The notes: generated from the sequence alone by a model not told the origin. Positions 36,229-44,980 are shown, counted from the first letter of the stretch. The stretch is 64,000 bases of DNA from Okibacterium fritillariae (GCF_900167575.1 NZ_FUZP01000001.1:62001-126000); one strand, 5' to 3'. Program-made: numbers and translations.

Positions 36229-36939
36229 ATAGCGCTCGGGCGCGTCGAGGAACGCCCGCCAGTTGCGCACCAGGTCGAGGTCGTCGTAGTCGCAGGCGCG
36301 GATGCCCCACTCGCCGATCTCGTACAGCTCGGCCCCGGGGATGGCGGCGAGCACGGGTGAGTGCGTCGACAGGATGATCTGCGAGCCCCCGGCCACGAGA
36401 TCGCGCAGCAGGCCGATGAGCGCCAAGCATCCCGGCAGGGAGAGCGCCGATTCGGGCTCGTCGAGGATCCAGAGGCCGCTGATGCGCGACCGCTCGACCA
36501 CGATGTCGAGGAACGACTCGCCGTGGCTGCGCTCGTGGAACACCCCGGAGTCGCCGATCGACTCGAGGTAGGTGAAGAAGCCGTGCATGGTCTCGGCGCG
36601 CAGGAAGAAGCCACGCTTGGATGCACCGCCGTTGCGCACCAGCTGCAGATGCTCGGCAAGCCCCGACTCGTCGACGCGCGATTGATATCTCGAACTCGTC
36701 GAGCCACCCTCGGGGTTCAGGCCGTAGACCGCGGCGATGGCCTCGACCATCGTGGACTTGCCGGCACCGTTGTCGCCGACGAGCACCGTGATCGCGCCGA
36801 GGTCGAGGCCGTCGTCGAGCAGCTGTCGCACGGGCGCCAGGGTGGCCGGCCAGCGGTCGCGCGGCATCGGCTTGACCGACAGCTCGCGCACCTGCCGCAC
36901 GGGCAGGCGACCGAACGCGTCCGCATCGTCCTGGGTCAT
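36208..36939 (-). CDS. AAA-family ATPase (ABC-type ATP-binding, stand-alone)
   Basis: Single-domain ATPase of 243 aa with Walker A GDNGAGKST near residue 55, Walker B WILDEPESAL and a switch histidine in LSTHSPVLA. This is the AAA_21/AAA_23-like architecture seen in soluble OLD/ABC-like ATPases rather than transporters. No partner toxin or nuclease gene lies beside it, so a defence role is unsupported. It overlaps the end of the HTH gene. It may act in DNA or RNP remodelling, but this is unknown. Confidence 0.88.
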   Translation of the reverse strand: MTQDDADAFGRLPVRQVRELSVKPMPRDRWPATLAPVRQLLDDGLDLGAITVLVGDNGAGKSTMVEAIAAVYGLNPEGGSTSSRYQSRVDESGLAEHLQLVRNGGASKRGFFLRAETMHGFFTYLESIGDSGVFHERSHGESFLDIVVERSRISGLWILDEPESALSLPGCLALIGLLRDLVAGGSQIILSTHSPVLAAIPGAELYEIGEWGIRACDYDDLDLVRNWRAFLDAPERYLRHLDG

Positions 36940-37029
36940 GTGAATACTCTGACAGACCCCACCGACACGGAATAGGGATGCCGCGGGAGCGTTTCAGCGT
37001 TGGTACCGATCACTCGAAAGGCTTCATCT

Positions 37030-38133
37030 ATGGACCTGTTCTCGCCCGCCACCTTCGGCGACCTGCACCTTGCCAACCGCATCACCATGGCCCCGCTGAC
37101 CCGCATGCGCTCGAGCGCCGACGGCGTTCCCGGCGACATCGTCGTCGAGCACTACACGCAGCGCGCCGGCCTCGGCATGATCGTCACCGAGGGTGTCTTC
37201 CCCCTGCAGGAGTCGAAGGCCTACTCGGGTCAGCCCGGCATCGAGACCGACGAGCAGGTCGCCGGCTGGAAGGTCGTCACCGATTCGGTGCACGCCGCCG
37301 GCGGAACCATCGTGCTGCAGCTCATGCACGGCGGACGCGTCACCCACACCGACATCACGGGCACCGACCGCATCGTCGCACCGAGCGCGGTCGCCATCGA
37401 GGGTGAGCTCTACACGCCCACGGGCAAGCAGGCCTTCCCCGTGCCGCACGCCCTCACGCTCGACGAGCTCGAGACCACCAAGCAGGCTCTCGTCGCCGGC
37501 GCCCGCAACGCCATCCGCGCCGGATTCGACGGCGTCGAGGTGCACAGCGCCAACGGCTACCTGCTGCACGAATTCCTGTCGCCCGTCGCCAACGTGCGCG
37601 AGGACCAGTACGGCGGATCGCCCGAGAACCGCGCCCGCTACGGCGTCGAGGTCACCACGGCCATTGCCGAGGCCATCGGTGCCGGCCGCACGGGCATTCG
37701 CATCTCGCCGGCTCACAACATCCAGGATGTCTGGGAGAAGGACGACGCCGACGTGCGCGCCACCTATGAGGCCCTCGTCGACGGCATCGCGCCCCTCGGC
37801 CTGGCCTACGTGAGCGTGCTGCACGCCGAACCTACGGGCTCGCTCGTGCAGGACCTGCGCCACCGCTTCGGCGGCAACTGGATCGCCAACACCGGTTTCG
37901 GCGTCATGACGACGCGCGACGAGGCTCTCGAGCTCGTCGGTGGCGACCACGCGGATGCCGTGGCCGTCGGCCGCCTGGCGATCGCCAACCCCGACCTGGC
38001 CGAGCGCTGGGCCCAGGATGCCGAGCTCAACGAGCCCGACCCGTCGACGTTCTACTCGCCCGGCCCGCACGGCTACACCGATTACCCGACGCTGGCCGAA
38101 GCCAACGGAACCCGCGAGGACGCTAACGCGTGA
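37030..38133 (+). CDS. Old yellow enzyme-family alkene reductase
   Basis: FMN-dependent ene-reductase of 367 aa. Conserved segments are the N-terminal LANRITMAPLTRMRSS, VTEGVFP, LQLMHGGRVTH (His/Gly near FMN), FDGVEVHSANGYLLHEFLSP, QYGGSPENRARY and the C-terminal VAVGRLAIANPDLAER. Length and motifs match the NemA/xenobiotic reductase subgroup, which reduces activated alkenes and nitro-compounds with NADPH. ATG 37030 is preceded by AAAGG at 9 bases. It is monocistronic, with a strong hairpin after the stop. Confidence 0.95.
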   Translation: MDLFSPATFGDLHLANRITMAPLTRMRSSADGVPGDIVVEHYTQRAGLGMIVTEGVFPLQESKAYSGQPGIETDEQVAGWKVVTDSVHAAGGTIVLQLMHGGRVTHTDITGTDRIVAPSAVAIEGELYTPTGKQAFPVPHALTLDELETTKQALVAGARNAIRAGFDGVEVHSANGYLLHEFLSPVANVREDQYGGSPENRARYGVEVTTAIAEAIGAGRTGIRISPAHNIQDVWEKDDADVRATYEALVDGIAPLGLAYVSVLHAEPTGSLVQDLRHRFGGNWIANTGFGVMTTRDEALELVGGDHADAVAVGRLAIANPDLAERWAQDAELNEPDPSTFYSPGPHGYTDYPTLAEANGTREDANA

Positions 38134-38150
38134 CCTGCGGAACGCACGAA

Positions 38151-38188
38151 ACGACGCCCGCCCTCGGCACTGCCGGGGCGGGCGTCGT
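38151..38188 (+). terminator. Strong hairpin terminator after alkene reductase
   Basis: ACGACGCCCGCC and GGGCGGGCGTCGT form a stem of about 12 bp around a CTCGGCACTGCC loop, 17 bp after the stop codon. No long T-tract follows, as is common in high-GC actinobacteria. It may also serve the convergent hydrolase gene. Confidence 0.8.
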
Positions 38189-38202
38189 CGTGGTGACCGG
38201 GG

Positions 38203-38748
38203 TTACGCCATCTCTGAGAGAACCTCGTCGACGGTCGTCAGCTCGATGAGCGGCGCATAGAGCGCCATGGCGTCGAGCGCGCGCTGATGGTCGGCCGCGC
38301 TGGCACCCGCGCAGGCATCGGTGACCACGCGCACGTGCACCCCGGCATCCGCGGCGGCGAGGGCCGTCGAAAGCACGCAGCAGTCGGTCGACACGCCCGT
38401 GAGCACGAGGCTGTCGGGGTTGCCGAGCGCGGACCGGGTGTTGTCATCCCACTTGCCGAACGTGGTGCGCGTGATGACCGTGGCGTCGTCGACCGGGAAC
38501 TCGGGCATCAGCTCGTAGAGGTCGGCGTTGGCGGGATCGAGGGCGAACGGCCAGTCCTCGTAGTAGGGCACCCACGCGCCCTGCGGCTCGGCCGGAGGGA
38601 CGAAGCGGGTGAGGGCGACGCGCGACCCGAAGGCGGCACGCAGGCGGCGCGAACCCTCCGACGCGGCCGCGAACTCGGGCGTGAACCATCCACTGGTCTG
38701 CTCACCGAAGATGCGTTGCATGTCGATGATCATGAGCGTGCTGGTCAT
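38203..38748 (-). CDS. Isochorismatase-family cysteine hydrolase
   Basis: Cysteine hydrolase of 181 aa with the family triad: Asp in MIIDMQ near residue 9, a Lys in the TFGKWDDN region and the catalytic Cys in TGVSTDCCVLSTALAA. Family members hydrolyse amides such as nicotinamide, N-carbamoylsarcosine or ureidoacrylate. The ATG overlaps the stop of the NCS1 permease gene (ATGA), so a nitrogen-containing compound imported by that permease is the probable substrate. Confidence 0.9.
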   Translation of the reverse strand: MTSTLMIIDMQRIFGEQTSGWFTPEFAAASEGSRRLRAAFGSRVALTRFVPPAEPQGAWVPYYEDWPFALDPANADLYELMPEFPVDDATVITRTTFGKWDDNTRSALGNPDSLVLTGVSTDCCVLSTALAAADAGVHVRVVTDACAGASAADHQRALDAMALYAPLIELTTVDEVLSEMA

Positions 38749-40334
38749 CGGTCGAGCCCCGTCGGCGTCGTGGCTTCTGCAGCCGCCCGACCCGCGATCT
38801 GCTCGTTGTTGGTCGGCAGCGACTCCTGGCGGCGCACCGAGGCGCGGCCGAAGACGAGCGTGCCCAGATATCCGATCACGAGGGCGAACAGCACGCCCAG
38901 GTTGGCGTAGGCCCACTCGCCGTCCTTGCCACCGACGAGGCCCAGCAGGTAGCCCTCCCACTCGAAGCCGGGCGACGAGCTGACGACGAAGCCCCAGCCG
39001 ACGATCGCGCCGACGACGATGAGCAGGATGGCGCGCACGTTCCAGTTGCCGTAGCGACCCTTCGGGTCGAACAGTTCGGCCAGCGCGTAGTCCTTCTTGC
39101 GCAGCTGCAGGTCGGCGATGAAGATGCCGCACCACGCCGCGACCGGAACGCCCAGCGTGATGAGGAACCCCTGGAACGGGCCGAGGAAGTCGGCCGCGAA
39201 GAACACCACGTAGATGGCACCCGCGATCATCAGCAGCCCGTCGATCGAGGCGGCGACATAGCGCGGCGCCTTCAAACCGGTGCTCAGCAGCGCGAGGCCC
39301 GACGAATAGATGTCGAGCACGGCGCCGCCGACGAGGCCCAGGATGGCGACGATGGCGAACGGCACGAGGAACCAGATCGGCAGGATGGTGGTCAGCGCGC
39401 CGATCGGGTCGGAGGCGATGGCGGCGTTGAGCTCGGGGTCGCTGCCGGCGAGCAGCAGGCCGAAGAAGAGCAGCAGCAGGGGTGCGAGCGAGGCGCCGAA
39501 CGTGGTCCAGAACACCACGCCGCGACTGGAGGCCGACTTCGGCAGGTAGCGCGAATAGTCGGCGGCGGCATTCACCCAGCCGAGGCCGAAACCGGTCATC
39601 ATGAACACGAGCGCGCCGATGAATGCGGGGGCTGAACCCGCCGGGATGGCCGAGACGGCCGCGAAGTCGATGGTCGGCGCGACGAGCACGATGTAGACCA
39701 CCGTCAGCACGCCCGTGACGATCGTGATGTACATCTGCAGCTTCATGATGAACTCGAAACCGAGGATGCCTCCGCCCACGATGAGCGCGGCGACCACCAC
39801 CAGCGCCACGACCTTCGTGACGACGCCGCCCTCCCAGCCGAGCGCCTCGAACACCGTCGCGGTGGCGAGCACGGCCAGCGACGCGAGCACGGTCTCCCAA
39901 CCAACTGTGAGCACCCACGAGATCGCGGAGGGAACGCGGTTGCCGTTGACGCCGAAGGGCGCGCGGCTGAGCGTCATGGTCGGCGCGTTGCCGCGTTTGC
40001 CCGCGAGCGCGATGATGCCGCAGAAGAGGAACGACACCACGATGCCGATGAGGCCCACGACGGTGGCCTGCCAGAACGAGATGCCGAAGCCGAGCAGGAA
40101 CGAGCCGTAGCTCACGCCCAGTACCGACACGTTGGCGGCGAACCACGGCCAGAAGAGGTCGCGCGGGCGCCCCTTGTGCTCGCTCTCGTGCACGACGTTG
40201 ATGCCGTTGAGCTCGACGCCGAGCGTGCGGCTGGCGGCATCGGCGGCCGTCGATGACGCTGACGACGAGGCTGACGATGAGCCCGCTGGTCGCGACGACG
40301 GGGCGGATGAGGAGGGCGTGCTGTTCGCGGACAT
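38745..40334 (-). CDS. NCS1-family nucleobase/cation symporter
   Basis: Purine-cytosine permease-type transporter, 529 aa with about twelve membrane segments. A 40-aa Ser/Ala-rich N-terminus is followed by a conserved start (RTLGVELNGINVV) and PRDLFWPWFAANVSVLGVSYGSF. Motifs for a cation-coupled NCS1 fold are seen, including GRYGNWN-type loops. Substrate is probably a nucleobase, hydantoin or similar. The downstream overlapping cysteine hydrolase supports uptake and hydrolysis of a nitrogen compound. It is single in direction, with about 95 bp upstream to the next gene. Confidence 0.88.
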   Translation of the reverse strand: MSANSTPSSSAPSSRPAGSSSASSSASSTAADAASRTLGVELNGINVVHESEHKGRPRDLFWPWFAANVSVLGVSYGSFLLGFGISFWQATVVGLIGIVVSFLFCGIIALAGKRGNAPTMTLSRAPFGVNGNRVPSAISWVLTVGWETVLASLAVLATATVFEALGWEGGVVTKVVALVVVAALIVGGGILGFEFIMKLQMYITIVTGVLTVVYIVLVAPTIDFAAVSAIPAGSAPAFIGALVFMMTGFGLGWVNAAADYSRYLPKSASSRGVVFWTTFGASLAPLLLLFFGLLLAGSDPELNAAIASDPIGALTTILPIWFLVPFAIVAILGLVGGAVLDIYSSGLALLSTGLKAPRYVAASIDGLLMIAGAIYVVFFAADFLGPFQGFLITLGVPVAAWCGIFIADLQLRKKDYALAELFDPKGRYGNWNVRAILLIVVGAIVGWGFVVSSSPGFEWEGYLLGLVGGKDGEWAYANLGVLFALVIGYLGTLVFGRASVRRQESLPTNNEQIAGRAAAEATTPTGLDR

Positions 40335-40429
40335 GGCGGTCCCTTCGTCGGCGGGGCACGGGCATCGGCCGCGCTCGGTGTGTCAAAGGTAACGGACGCC
40401 GCGCGCTCGCTCATTCCCGCGGCGTGCAT

Positions 40430-41086
40430 TCAGACGCGAGAGGGGCCGAAGCCGACCCCTTTCGCCGCGACGATGGCCGCGAGGGCCCGCTGGGCGCCCC
40501 AGAAGTCGACGGACGTCAGTTCGTTGGAGACGAAGCAGTACGCGGCGGCGCTGTCGGCCGGCAGCGTGGTGTCGAGAAGCGACGGATCGGCGAAATGGAG
40601 CGCGCCTGCCGAGCCCGCTTCACGTTTGAGCCGCTCGTAGTCGTCGAGGTGAAAGTTGAAACCGCGCTGACCGTCGCCGAGACCGAAGGGGCGCGCGAGC
40701 ACGGAGACGCGCGACATCCACTTTCCTCGGCCGCCGGCGAGGGTGCCGCCCTGCTCGTCGACGACGCTGACCCGGCGGATGTGCCGCCACGGCACGACGA
40801 CCTTCTGGGCGATGAGCACGTGATCGTCGAAGACCTGCAGCACGCTGCGATCGCGGCTGCGCGCGACCGCGACGAACTCGGCGAACGTGGCGAGCGGCAG
40901 CAGCGTGGGCAGCACCCACAACACCACGAGCAGCCACGCGGCGGGTTCGCGCCATGCCAACCAGAGGAAGTAGCCCATGAGCGCGGTGGCCGCGAGCACG
41001 CCGAGCCCCGAGCCCACCAATTGCCGACGCAGGCGACGCGGATCATGAGCGATCGTCAAAAGCGGCGTCGCCGGAACGGAGGGCAT
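40430..41086 (-). CDS. Putative two-TM membrane protein with PH-like domain
   Basis: Protein of 218 aa with two adjacent hydrophobic helices (about 25-70: VLAATALMGYFLWLAW and LLVVLWVLPTLLPLATF). A beta-rich region follows (LQVFDDHVLIAQKVVVPWRHIRRVSVVDE) that looks like a bacterial PH domain, with a C-terminal helical part. Proteins of this shape are common in Microbacteriaceae and have no assigned function. The ATG at 41086 gives a plausible N-terminus. The long open frame running on to 43804 is only a shadow of downstream plus-strand genes. Confidence 0.7.
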   Translation of the reverse strand: MPSVPATPLLTIAHDPRRLRRQLVGSGLGVLAATALMGYFLWLAWREPAAWLLVVLWVLPTLLPLATFAEFVAVARSRDRSVLQVFDDHVLIAQKVVVPWRHIRRVSVVDEQGGTLAGGRGKWMSRVSVLARPFGLGDGQRGFNFHLDDYERLKREAGSAGALHFADPSLLDTTLPADSAAAYCFVSNELTSVDFWGAQRALAAIVAAKGVGFGPSRV

Positions 41087-41122
41087 GCACGCCACCCTAG
41101 CCGGGCGCTTAGCCTGGGGGTC

Positions 41123-41608
41123 ATGGATATCGGGGAGATGCAGGCGGCGTTCGATGACGTGTTCGACGAGGCGATCGTCTTCCATGGCTTCACGACGTAC
41201 ATGAGGGATTACGAGGTCGTGATCGAGACCAGTGCCGCGCCGAGCACCGGCATCCCGACGCGCTTCCTCCGGTTCCTCTTCGTGAACTGCGTTCGCGCCG
41301 AGGTCACGACGGCCCTGAGCCCAACCGGCTGGGCGGGTTCGCTCGACGAACGTCTGATCGACGCGGCGACCGGGATCGACCTCGACGGGTATGTCTGGGG
41401 CGTGAAGTGGCAGGCGATCTACCCCGGTTTCGCGATTGTTCCCGATTCCGAGCTCGCTCGCTCCTGGTCGGCCGACGTCGGGATCCCGTTTCACGAGGTC
41501 CGCGTGCAGGCGAACGGCCACACCCTGACGGTCGTATTCTCCGATCTGCGCGTCGAGCCGGCACCCGCGGGCTATGCGCCCTTCATCGTGCCCGCGCACG
41601 GTCGTTAG
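41123..41608 (+). CDS. Hypothetical soluble protein
   Basis: Protein of 161 aa with no recognised family. It has an acidic N-terminal helix (EMQAAFDDVFDEAIVFHGF), alternating beta strands, several Trp and Phe residues and a C-terminal LTVVFSDLRVEPAPAGYAPF. The pattern resembles a small beta-rich immunity- or YxiG-like protein, but no motif confirms it. The ATG at 41123 is divergent from the membrane protein gene 36 bp away. It ends 9 bp before the S66 peptidase gene, so co-transcription is possible. Confidence 0.7.
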   Translation: MDIGEMQAAFDDVFDEAIVFHGFTTYMRDYEVVIETSAAPSTGIPTRFLRFLFVNCVRAEVTTALSPTGWAGSLDERLIDAATGIDLDGYVWGVKWQAIYPGFAIVPDSELARSWSADVGIPFHEVRVQANGHTLTVVFSDLRVEPAPAGYAPFIVPAHGR

Positions 41609-41617
41609 GCTGTGGCG

Positions 41618-42649
41618 ATGGTCGGAATCCGTTACCCACGCCCCCTCGTCGCCGGCGATCTCGTCGGCGTAGCGACACCGTCTTCGGGGGTTCCCGCGTC
41701 GCTGCACGACCGGCTCGACGCGGCGCTCGACGCGGTTGCCGCGCACGGATTCCGCACACGTGTCGGCGAGCTGGCCCGCGTGGACGGCGTGACGTCGGGC
41801 CCGCCCGAGGCCCGCGCCGCCGAGCTCACCGAGATGATGACCGACCCGACTGTGCGCGCCGTCATCCCGCCGTGGGGTGGCGACCTCGCCGTCGACCTGC
41901 TCGACCGGCTCGACGTCGACGCATTGGCCGTCGACCCGACCTGGCTGATCGGCTACTCCGACCTGTCCACGCTTATGACGCCGCTGACCCTCGCAACGGG
42001 CATCGCCACGCTGCACGGGGCAAACCTCATGGACACGCCCTACGAGCTGCCCGTCGAATTCTCCAGCTGGGTGGATGTCGTCACCGCGCCGGCCGGGGCC
42101 ACCCTCGTGCAATCGGCCGCCCCTCGCCGCCGCATCCGGCCGTGGGGTCCCTGGGCCACCGAACCCCGCACGCGCGACGACGCCTACGAGCAACCGACGC
42201 GCTGGCGCCGCCTCGACGGCGACGACCCCGTCACGGTCACGGGCCGACTCATCGGTGGATGCCTCGAAACCATCGCGCTCCTGCCCGGAACCCCCTCCGG
42301 CGACCTCGACGGATTCGCCCGCCGCCACGCCCCCGAGGGCCTGCTCGTCTACCTCGAGGCGGCCGAAGCCGACACTCTCGAAACCGCGCGCCTGCTGCAC
42401 CGCCTGCGCCTCGCCGGCTGGTTCGATCACGCCAAGGCCGTACTCATCGGCCGCACCCCGGCCCCCGAAAGCCCGGGCTACCCGCGGCTGCAGGCGCTGA
42501 CCGACACTCTCGGCGGCCTCGGCATCCCGGTCTTGTACGACGCCGACTTCGGCCATGAACCGCCGCAGCTGCCGCTCGTCAACGGCGCGCTCGCCGAGGT
42601 CGTGTGGGATGCCGCATCCGCCCGCATCACGCAACGCCTCGTCCCCTGA
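41618..42649 (+). CDS. S66-family LD-carboxypeptidase (MccF-like)
   Basis: Serine peptidase of 343 aa. The nucleophile lies in LIGYSDLSTLM. N-terminal segments VGVATPSSGVP and VRAVIPPWGGDLAVDLLD, and the C-terminal VLYDADFGHEPPQLPLVNG with the catalytic His, are S66 signatures. Members are murein LD-carboxypeptidases or MccF-type microcin-immunity enzymes. Without a microcin cluster the former, or general peptide processing, is likelier. The start may be GTG 41612 or ATG 41618. It follows the hypothetical gene by 9 bp. Confidence 0.9.
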   Translation: MVGIRYPRPLVAGDLVGVATPSSGVPASLHDRLDAALDAVAAHGFRTRVGELARVDGVTSGPPEARAAELTEMMTDPTVRAVIPPWGGDLAVDLLDRLDVDALAVDPTWLIGYSDLSTLMTPLTLATGIATLHGANLMDTPYELPVEFSSWVDVVTAPAGATLVQSAAPRRRIRPWGPWATEPRTRDDAYEQPTRWRRLDGDDPVTVTGRLIGGCLETIALLPGTPSGDLDGFARRHAPEGLLVYLEAAEADTLETARLLHRLRLAGWFDHAKAVLIGRTPAPESPGYPRLQALTDTLGGLGIPVLYDADFGHEPPQLPLVNGALAEVVWDAASARITQRLVP

Positions 42650-42733
42650 GCGGGCCTCCTCGCTGAGAGAACCTCGCGGGCGGCCCGGTGCCCGAACCTC
42701 GCGCCACCCGGCGACCGACTTTAGGCTGGACGC

Positions 42734-43819
42734 ATGAGCGACAACGGCGACCGCATCCGATTCGGCATCGTGGGCAGCGGATGGCGCAGCGAGTTCTTCC
42801 TGCGCATCGCCCGCGCCCTGCCCGACCGCTTCGAGGTGACGGGCCTCGTGACGCGCAACCCCGAGACCGCCCGCGCCATCGAAGCCGAGTGGAACGTGCG
42901 AGCTTCCCCCGACATCGACGCGCTGCTGGATGCCTCCACCCCCGAGTTCGTGGTCGTCTCCGTGCCGCGCGACGTCGCGCCCGCGATCATCGCGCAACTC
43001 GCCGAGCGTCGCATGCCCGTGCTCACCGAGACGCCGCCGGCACCCGACGTCGCGGCGCTCGAACGGTTGCACGAGCTCGTGCTCGGGGGCGCGACCATCC
43101 AGGTCGCCGAGCAATATCACCTGTCCCCGCTGCTGCGGGCGCAACTCGGGGTCGCGGCATCCGGTCGCCTGGGCACGGTCAGTTCGGCCCTGGTCGCGCA
43201 GTGCCACGACTATCACGGCGTGAGCGTGCTGCGGCGGGCGCTCGGCATCGGTTTCGAGGATGCCGTGATCACCGCGTCGCTCTTCGAGTCCCCGCTCGTG
43301 CAGGGGCCCGACCGCGACGGCGACCCGCGCGAGGAGTCGCACGTGACCGCCCGGCAACTTTCGGCCCGCCTCGACTTCGGCGACCGCCTGGGCGTCTATG
43401 ACTTCGCCGACGAGCAGTACTTCTCGTGGATCCGCGCGAACCGCATCCTCATCCGTGGCGACCGCGGCGAGATCAACAATCTCGACCTCGCGTACCTCGA
43501 CGATTTCCGCACGCCCGTGTTCACCGAGTTCCGCCGCGTGGCGACGGGCGAGGGCGGCAACCTCGAGGGCATGTTCCTGCGCGGCATCCTCGTGGGCTCG
43601 TCGTGGGAGTACGTGAACGAGTTCGCACCCGCCCGCCTCAACGACGACGAGATCGCCATCGCCAGCTGCCTCGTGCGCATGCGAGACCACATCGCGGGCG
43701 GCCCCGCGCTTTACAGCCTCGCCGAGGCCAGCCAGGACCACTATCTGGGGATACTCATGCACCGGGTCGCCGAGACGGGCGACACGATCCGCTCCGCGCG
43801 CCAAGCCTGGGCCGACTGA
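42734..43819 (+). CDS. Gfo/Idh/MocA-family oxidoreductase
   Basis: NAD(P)-dependent oxidoreductase of 361 aa. The N-terminal Rossmann fold shows FGIVGSGWRSEFFLRIA and then LTETPPAP in the position of the usual EKP motif, with the Lys replaced by Thr. The C-terminal GFO/IDH dimer domain includes VAEQYHLSPLLRAQLG. The altered EKP motif suggests a variant cofactor or substrate site. Family members usually act on sugars or inositols. No sugar transporter lies nearby, so the substrate is open. It is immediately followed by the tandem inverted repeats. Confidence 0.88.
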   Translation: MSDNGDRIRFGIVGSGWRSEFFLRIARALPDRFEVTGLVTRNPETARAIEAEWNVRASPDIDALLDASTPEFVVVSVPRDVAPAIIAQLAERRMPVLTETPPAPDVAALERLHELVLGGATIQVAEQYHLSPLLRAQLGVAASGRLGTVSSALVAQCHDYHGVSVLRRALGIGFEDAVITASLFESPLVQGPDRDGDPREESHVTARQLSARLDFGDRLGVYDFADEQYFSWIRANRILIRGDRGEINNLDLAYLDDFRTPVFTEFRRVATGEGGNLEGMFLRGILVGSSWEYVNEFAPARLNDDEIAIASCLVRMRDHIAGGPALYSLAEASQDHYLGILMHRVAETGDTIRSARQAWAD

Positions 43820-43823
43820 CCCC

Positions 43824-43900
43824 GTTACTCATAACCGTCAGCCCAGAGATTATGAGTAACTGAGTTACTCATAAAAAGCGCCGCCGAGTTTATGAGTAAC
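43824..43900. repeat. Two tandem inverted repeats with 40-bp period
   Basis: Unit 1 (43824-43860) is GTTACTCATAA - 15 nt - TTATGAGTAAC. Unit 2 (43864-43900) is GTTACTCATAAA - 13 nt - TTTATGAGTAAC, extended to 14 bp arms by flanking GA/TC. Both units are exactly 37 bp, 3 bp apart, and a degenerate half (GATACTCAC) follows. Arms are identical and AT-rich, while the loops differ, so selection is on the arms. The location is the 181-bp spacer between the Gfo/Idh gene and a membrane protein gene. It could be a multi-site operator, a mobile-element remnant or a REP-like element. Confidence 0.8.
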
Positions 43901-44000
43901 TCGGATACTCACGGGACGGAAACGCAGTTGCTGGCCGGGTCGCCTCAGGCGTCACGGCCGCTAGGCTGACGGCGTGCATGACCGGGGGAGTTCTGAAGAC

Positions 44001-44954
44001 GTGAGTGTGACCGCTACCGCTACCGCTACCGCAAGTGGGACCGCTGCGGCGAAGACCTGGAACGTGTGGCTCTACGTGCTCATGGGCATCGGCGCTGCCG
44101 TGGTGGGGCTTCTGCCCTGGATCATCACGGGTATGCGGCTGCCGTTGCAGAACCTGTGGGCCGACGAGGGGGCCGGGCTCGGCGAGCCGATGCCGTTCGT
44201 GTTGCTGCCCTTCAGTCAGTACTTCGTGACGCTGCTCATCGGCGTGATCGCGGTGGGTTCGGCGCTCGGCGGCCTCGTCGCGCGCCTGACGAAGCAGCGC
44301 CGGCCGCGATTCGGAACGGCGGCGGTGGCCGCCGGGGTTCTGCTCGTGCAGCTGATCGCCGTCATCCAGACCGCCTCCGTCGTCGAGGACGGTCTGCGCG
44401 AGACCAGCGCCACGGAGCTCTACTTCTACGGCCTGACGGGCGGTGCTGCGGCATCCATGGGGGTCGGGATGCTCGTGCTCGGCCTCATCGCCGCAGCCCC
44501 TGCCGCGGGCGTCCTGGTCGGCACGAGCCTCGCCGCCGTCGCGCTCGGCCCCTGGTTGAGCGGCCTCATTCTGCCGCACACGCTTCAGCCGGTGCCGCCC
44601 GAGTTCCTCGCGTTCCTGCAGTCGGCCTCACTGTGGATCCCCGCCATCGTCGTCGGCCTCACGATCGCCTGGTGTGGGCTCGGGTCGGCGGGCCGCATTG
44701 TGGCCGCCCTCTTCAGCCTCCTCGTGCTGTGGATCGGCCCGGTCACCTTCACGGCCGTCACCTCGGCCATCGGCTCCCGCGTGCTCGCCCGCTACCCCGC
44801 AGAGATGCTCGAATACGGCCTACAAGTTTTCCAGGCCGCGCTTCTCGAGCCCGGCGCCTCGCTGCGCTACGTCGCCCTCGCCGTCGTCGTCGCCGCACTC
44901 GGCCTCGCCGCCCGAGCGCTCAATACCCGCAGGTCTCATCTCACAAAAACATAA
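44001..44954 (+). CDS. Polytopic membrane protein, function unknown
   Basis: Hydrophobic protein of 317 aa with about eight membrane segments. The N-terminus has a short Thr-Ala tandem repeat (from six-base units GCTACC repeated at 44012-44030). Then comes WLYVLMGIGAAVVGLLPWII, a periplasmic PEFLAFL-type loop and a basic C-terminus. No transport or enzyme motif is recognised. GTG 44001, with GGGGGAG upstream, is preferred over GTG 43974 in the same frame. The tandem inverted repeats lie 100 bp upstream, inside its promoter region. Confidence 0.7.
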   Translation: MSVTATATATASGTAAAKTWNVWLYVLMGIGAAVVGLLPWIITGMRLPLQNLWADEGAGLGEPMPFVLLPFSQYFVTLLIGVIAVGSALGGLVARLTKQRRPRFGTAAVAAGVLLVQLIAVIQTASVVEDGLRETSATELYFYGLTGGAAASMGVGMLVLGLIAAAPAAGVLVGTSLAAVALGPWLSGLILPHTLQPVPPEFLAFLQSASLWIPAIVVGLTIAWCGLGSAGRIVAALFSLLVLWIGPVTFTAVTSAIGSRVLARYPAEMLEYGLQVFQAALLEPGASLRYVALAVVVAALGLAARALNTRRSHLTKT

Positions 44955-44980
44955 TCGTGGTTTCGCCTCGCACTTTATGC

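Noticed and set aside
36208-36939. Defence-system ATPase
   Set aside because: No nuclease, toxin or other defence gene beside it. A defence role would be guesswork.
41618-42649. Microcin C immunity gene (MccF)
   Set aside because: Family match only. No microcin biosynthesis genes are near, so the LD-carboxypeptidase name is safer.
40430-43804. 1124-aa minus-strand frame
   Set aside because: Only its last 218 aa (from ATG 41086) have protein-like composition. The rest is antisense to the S66 peptidase and Gfo/Idh genes.
43824-43900. Possible CRISPR array or terminator
   Set aside because: Only two units, palindromic arms with 3-bp spacing and no cas genes. No T-tract, so not a terminator.
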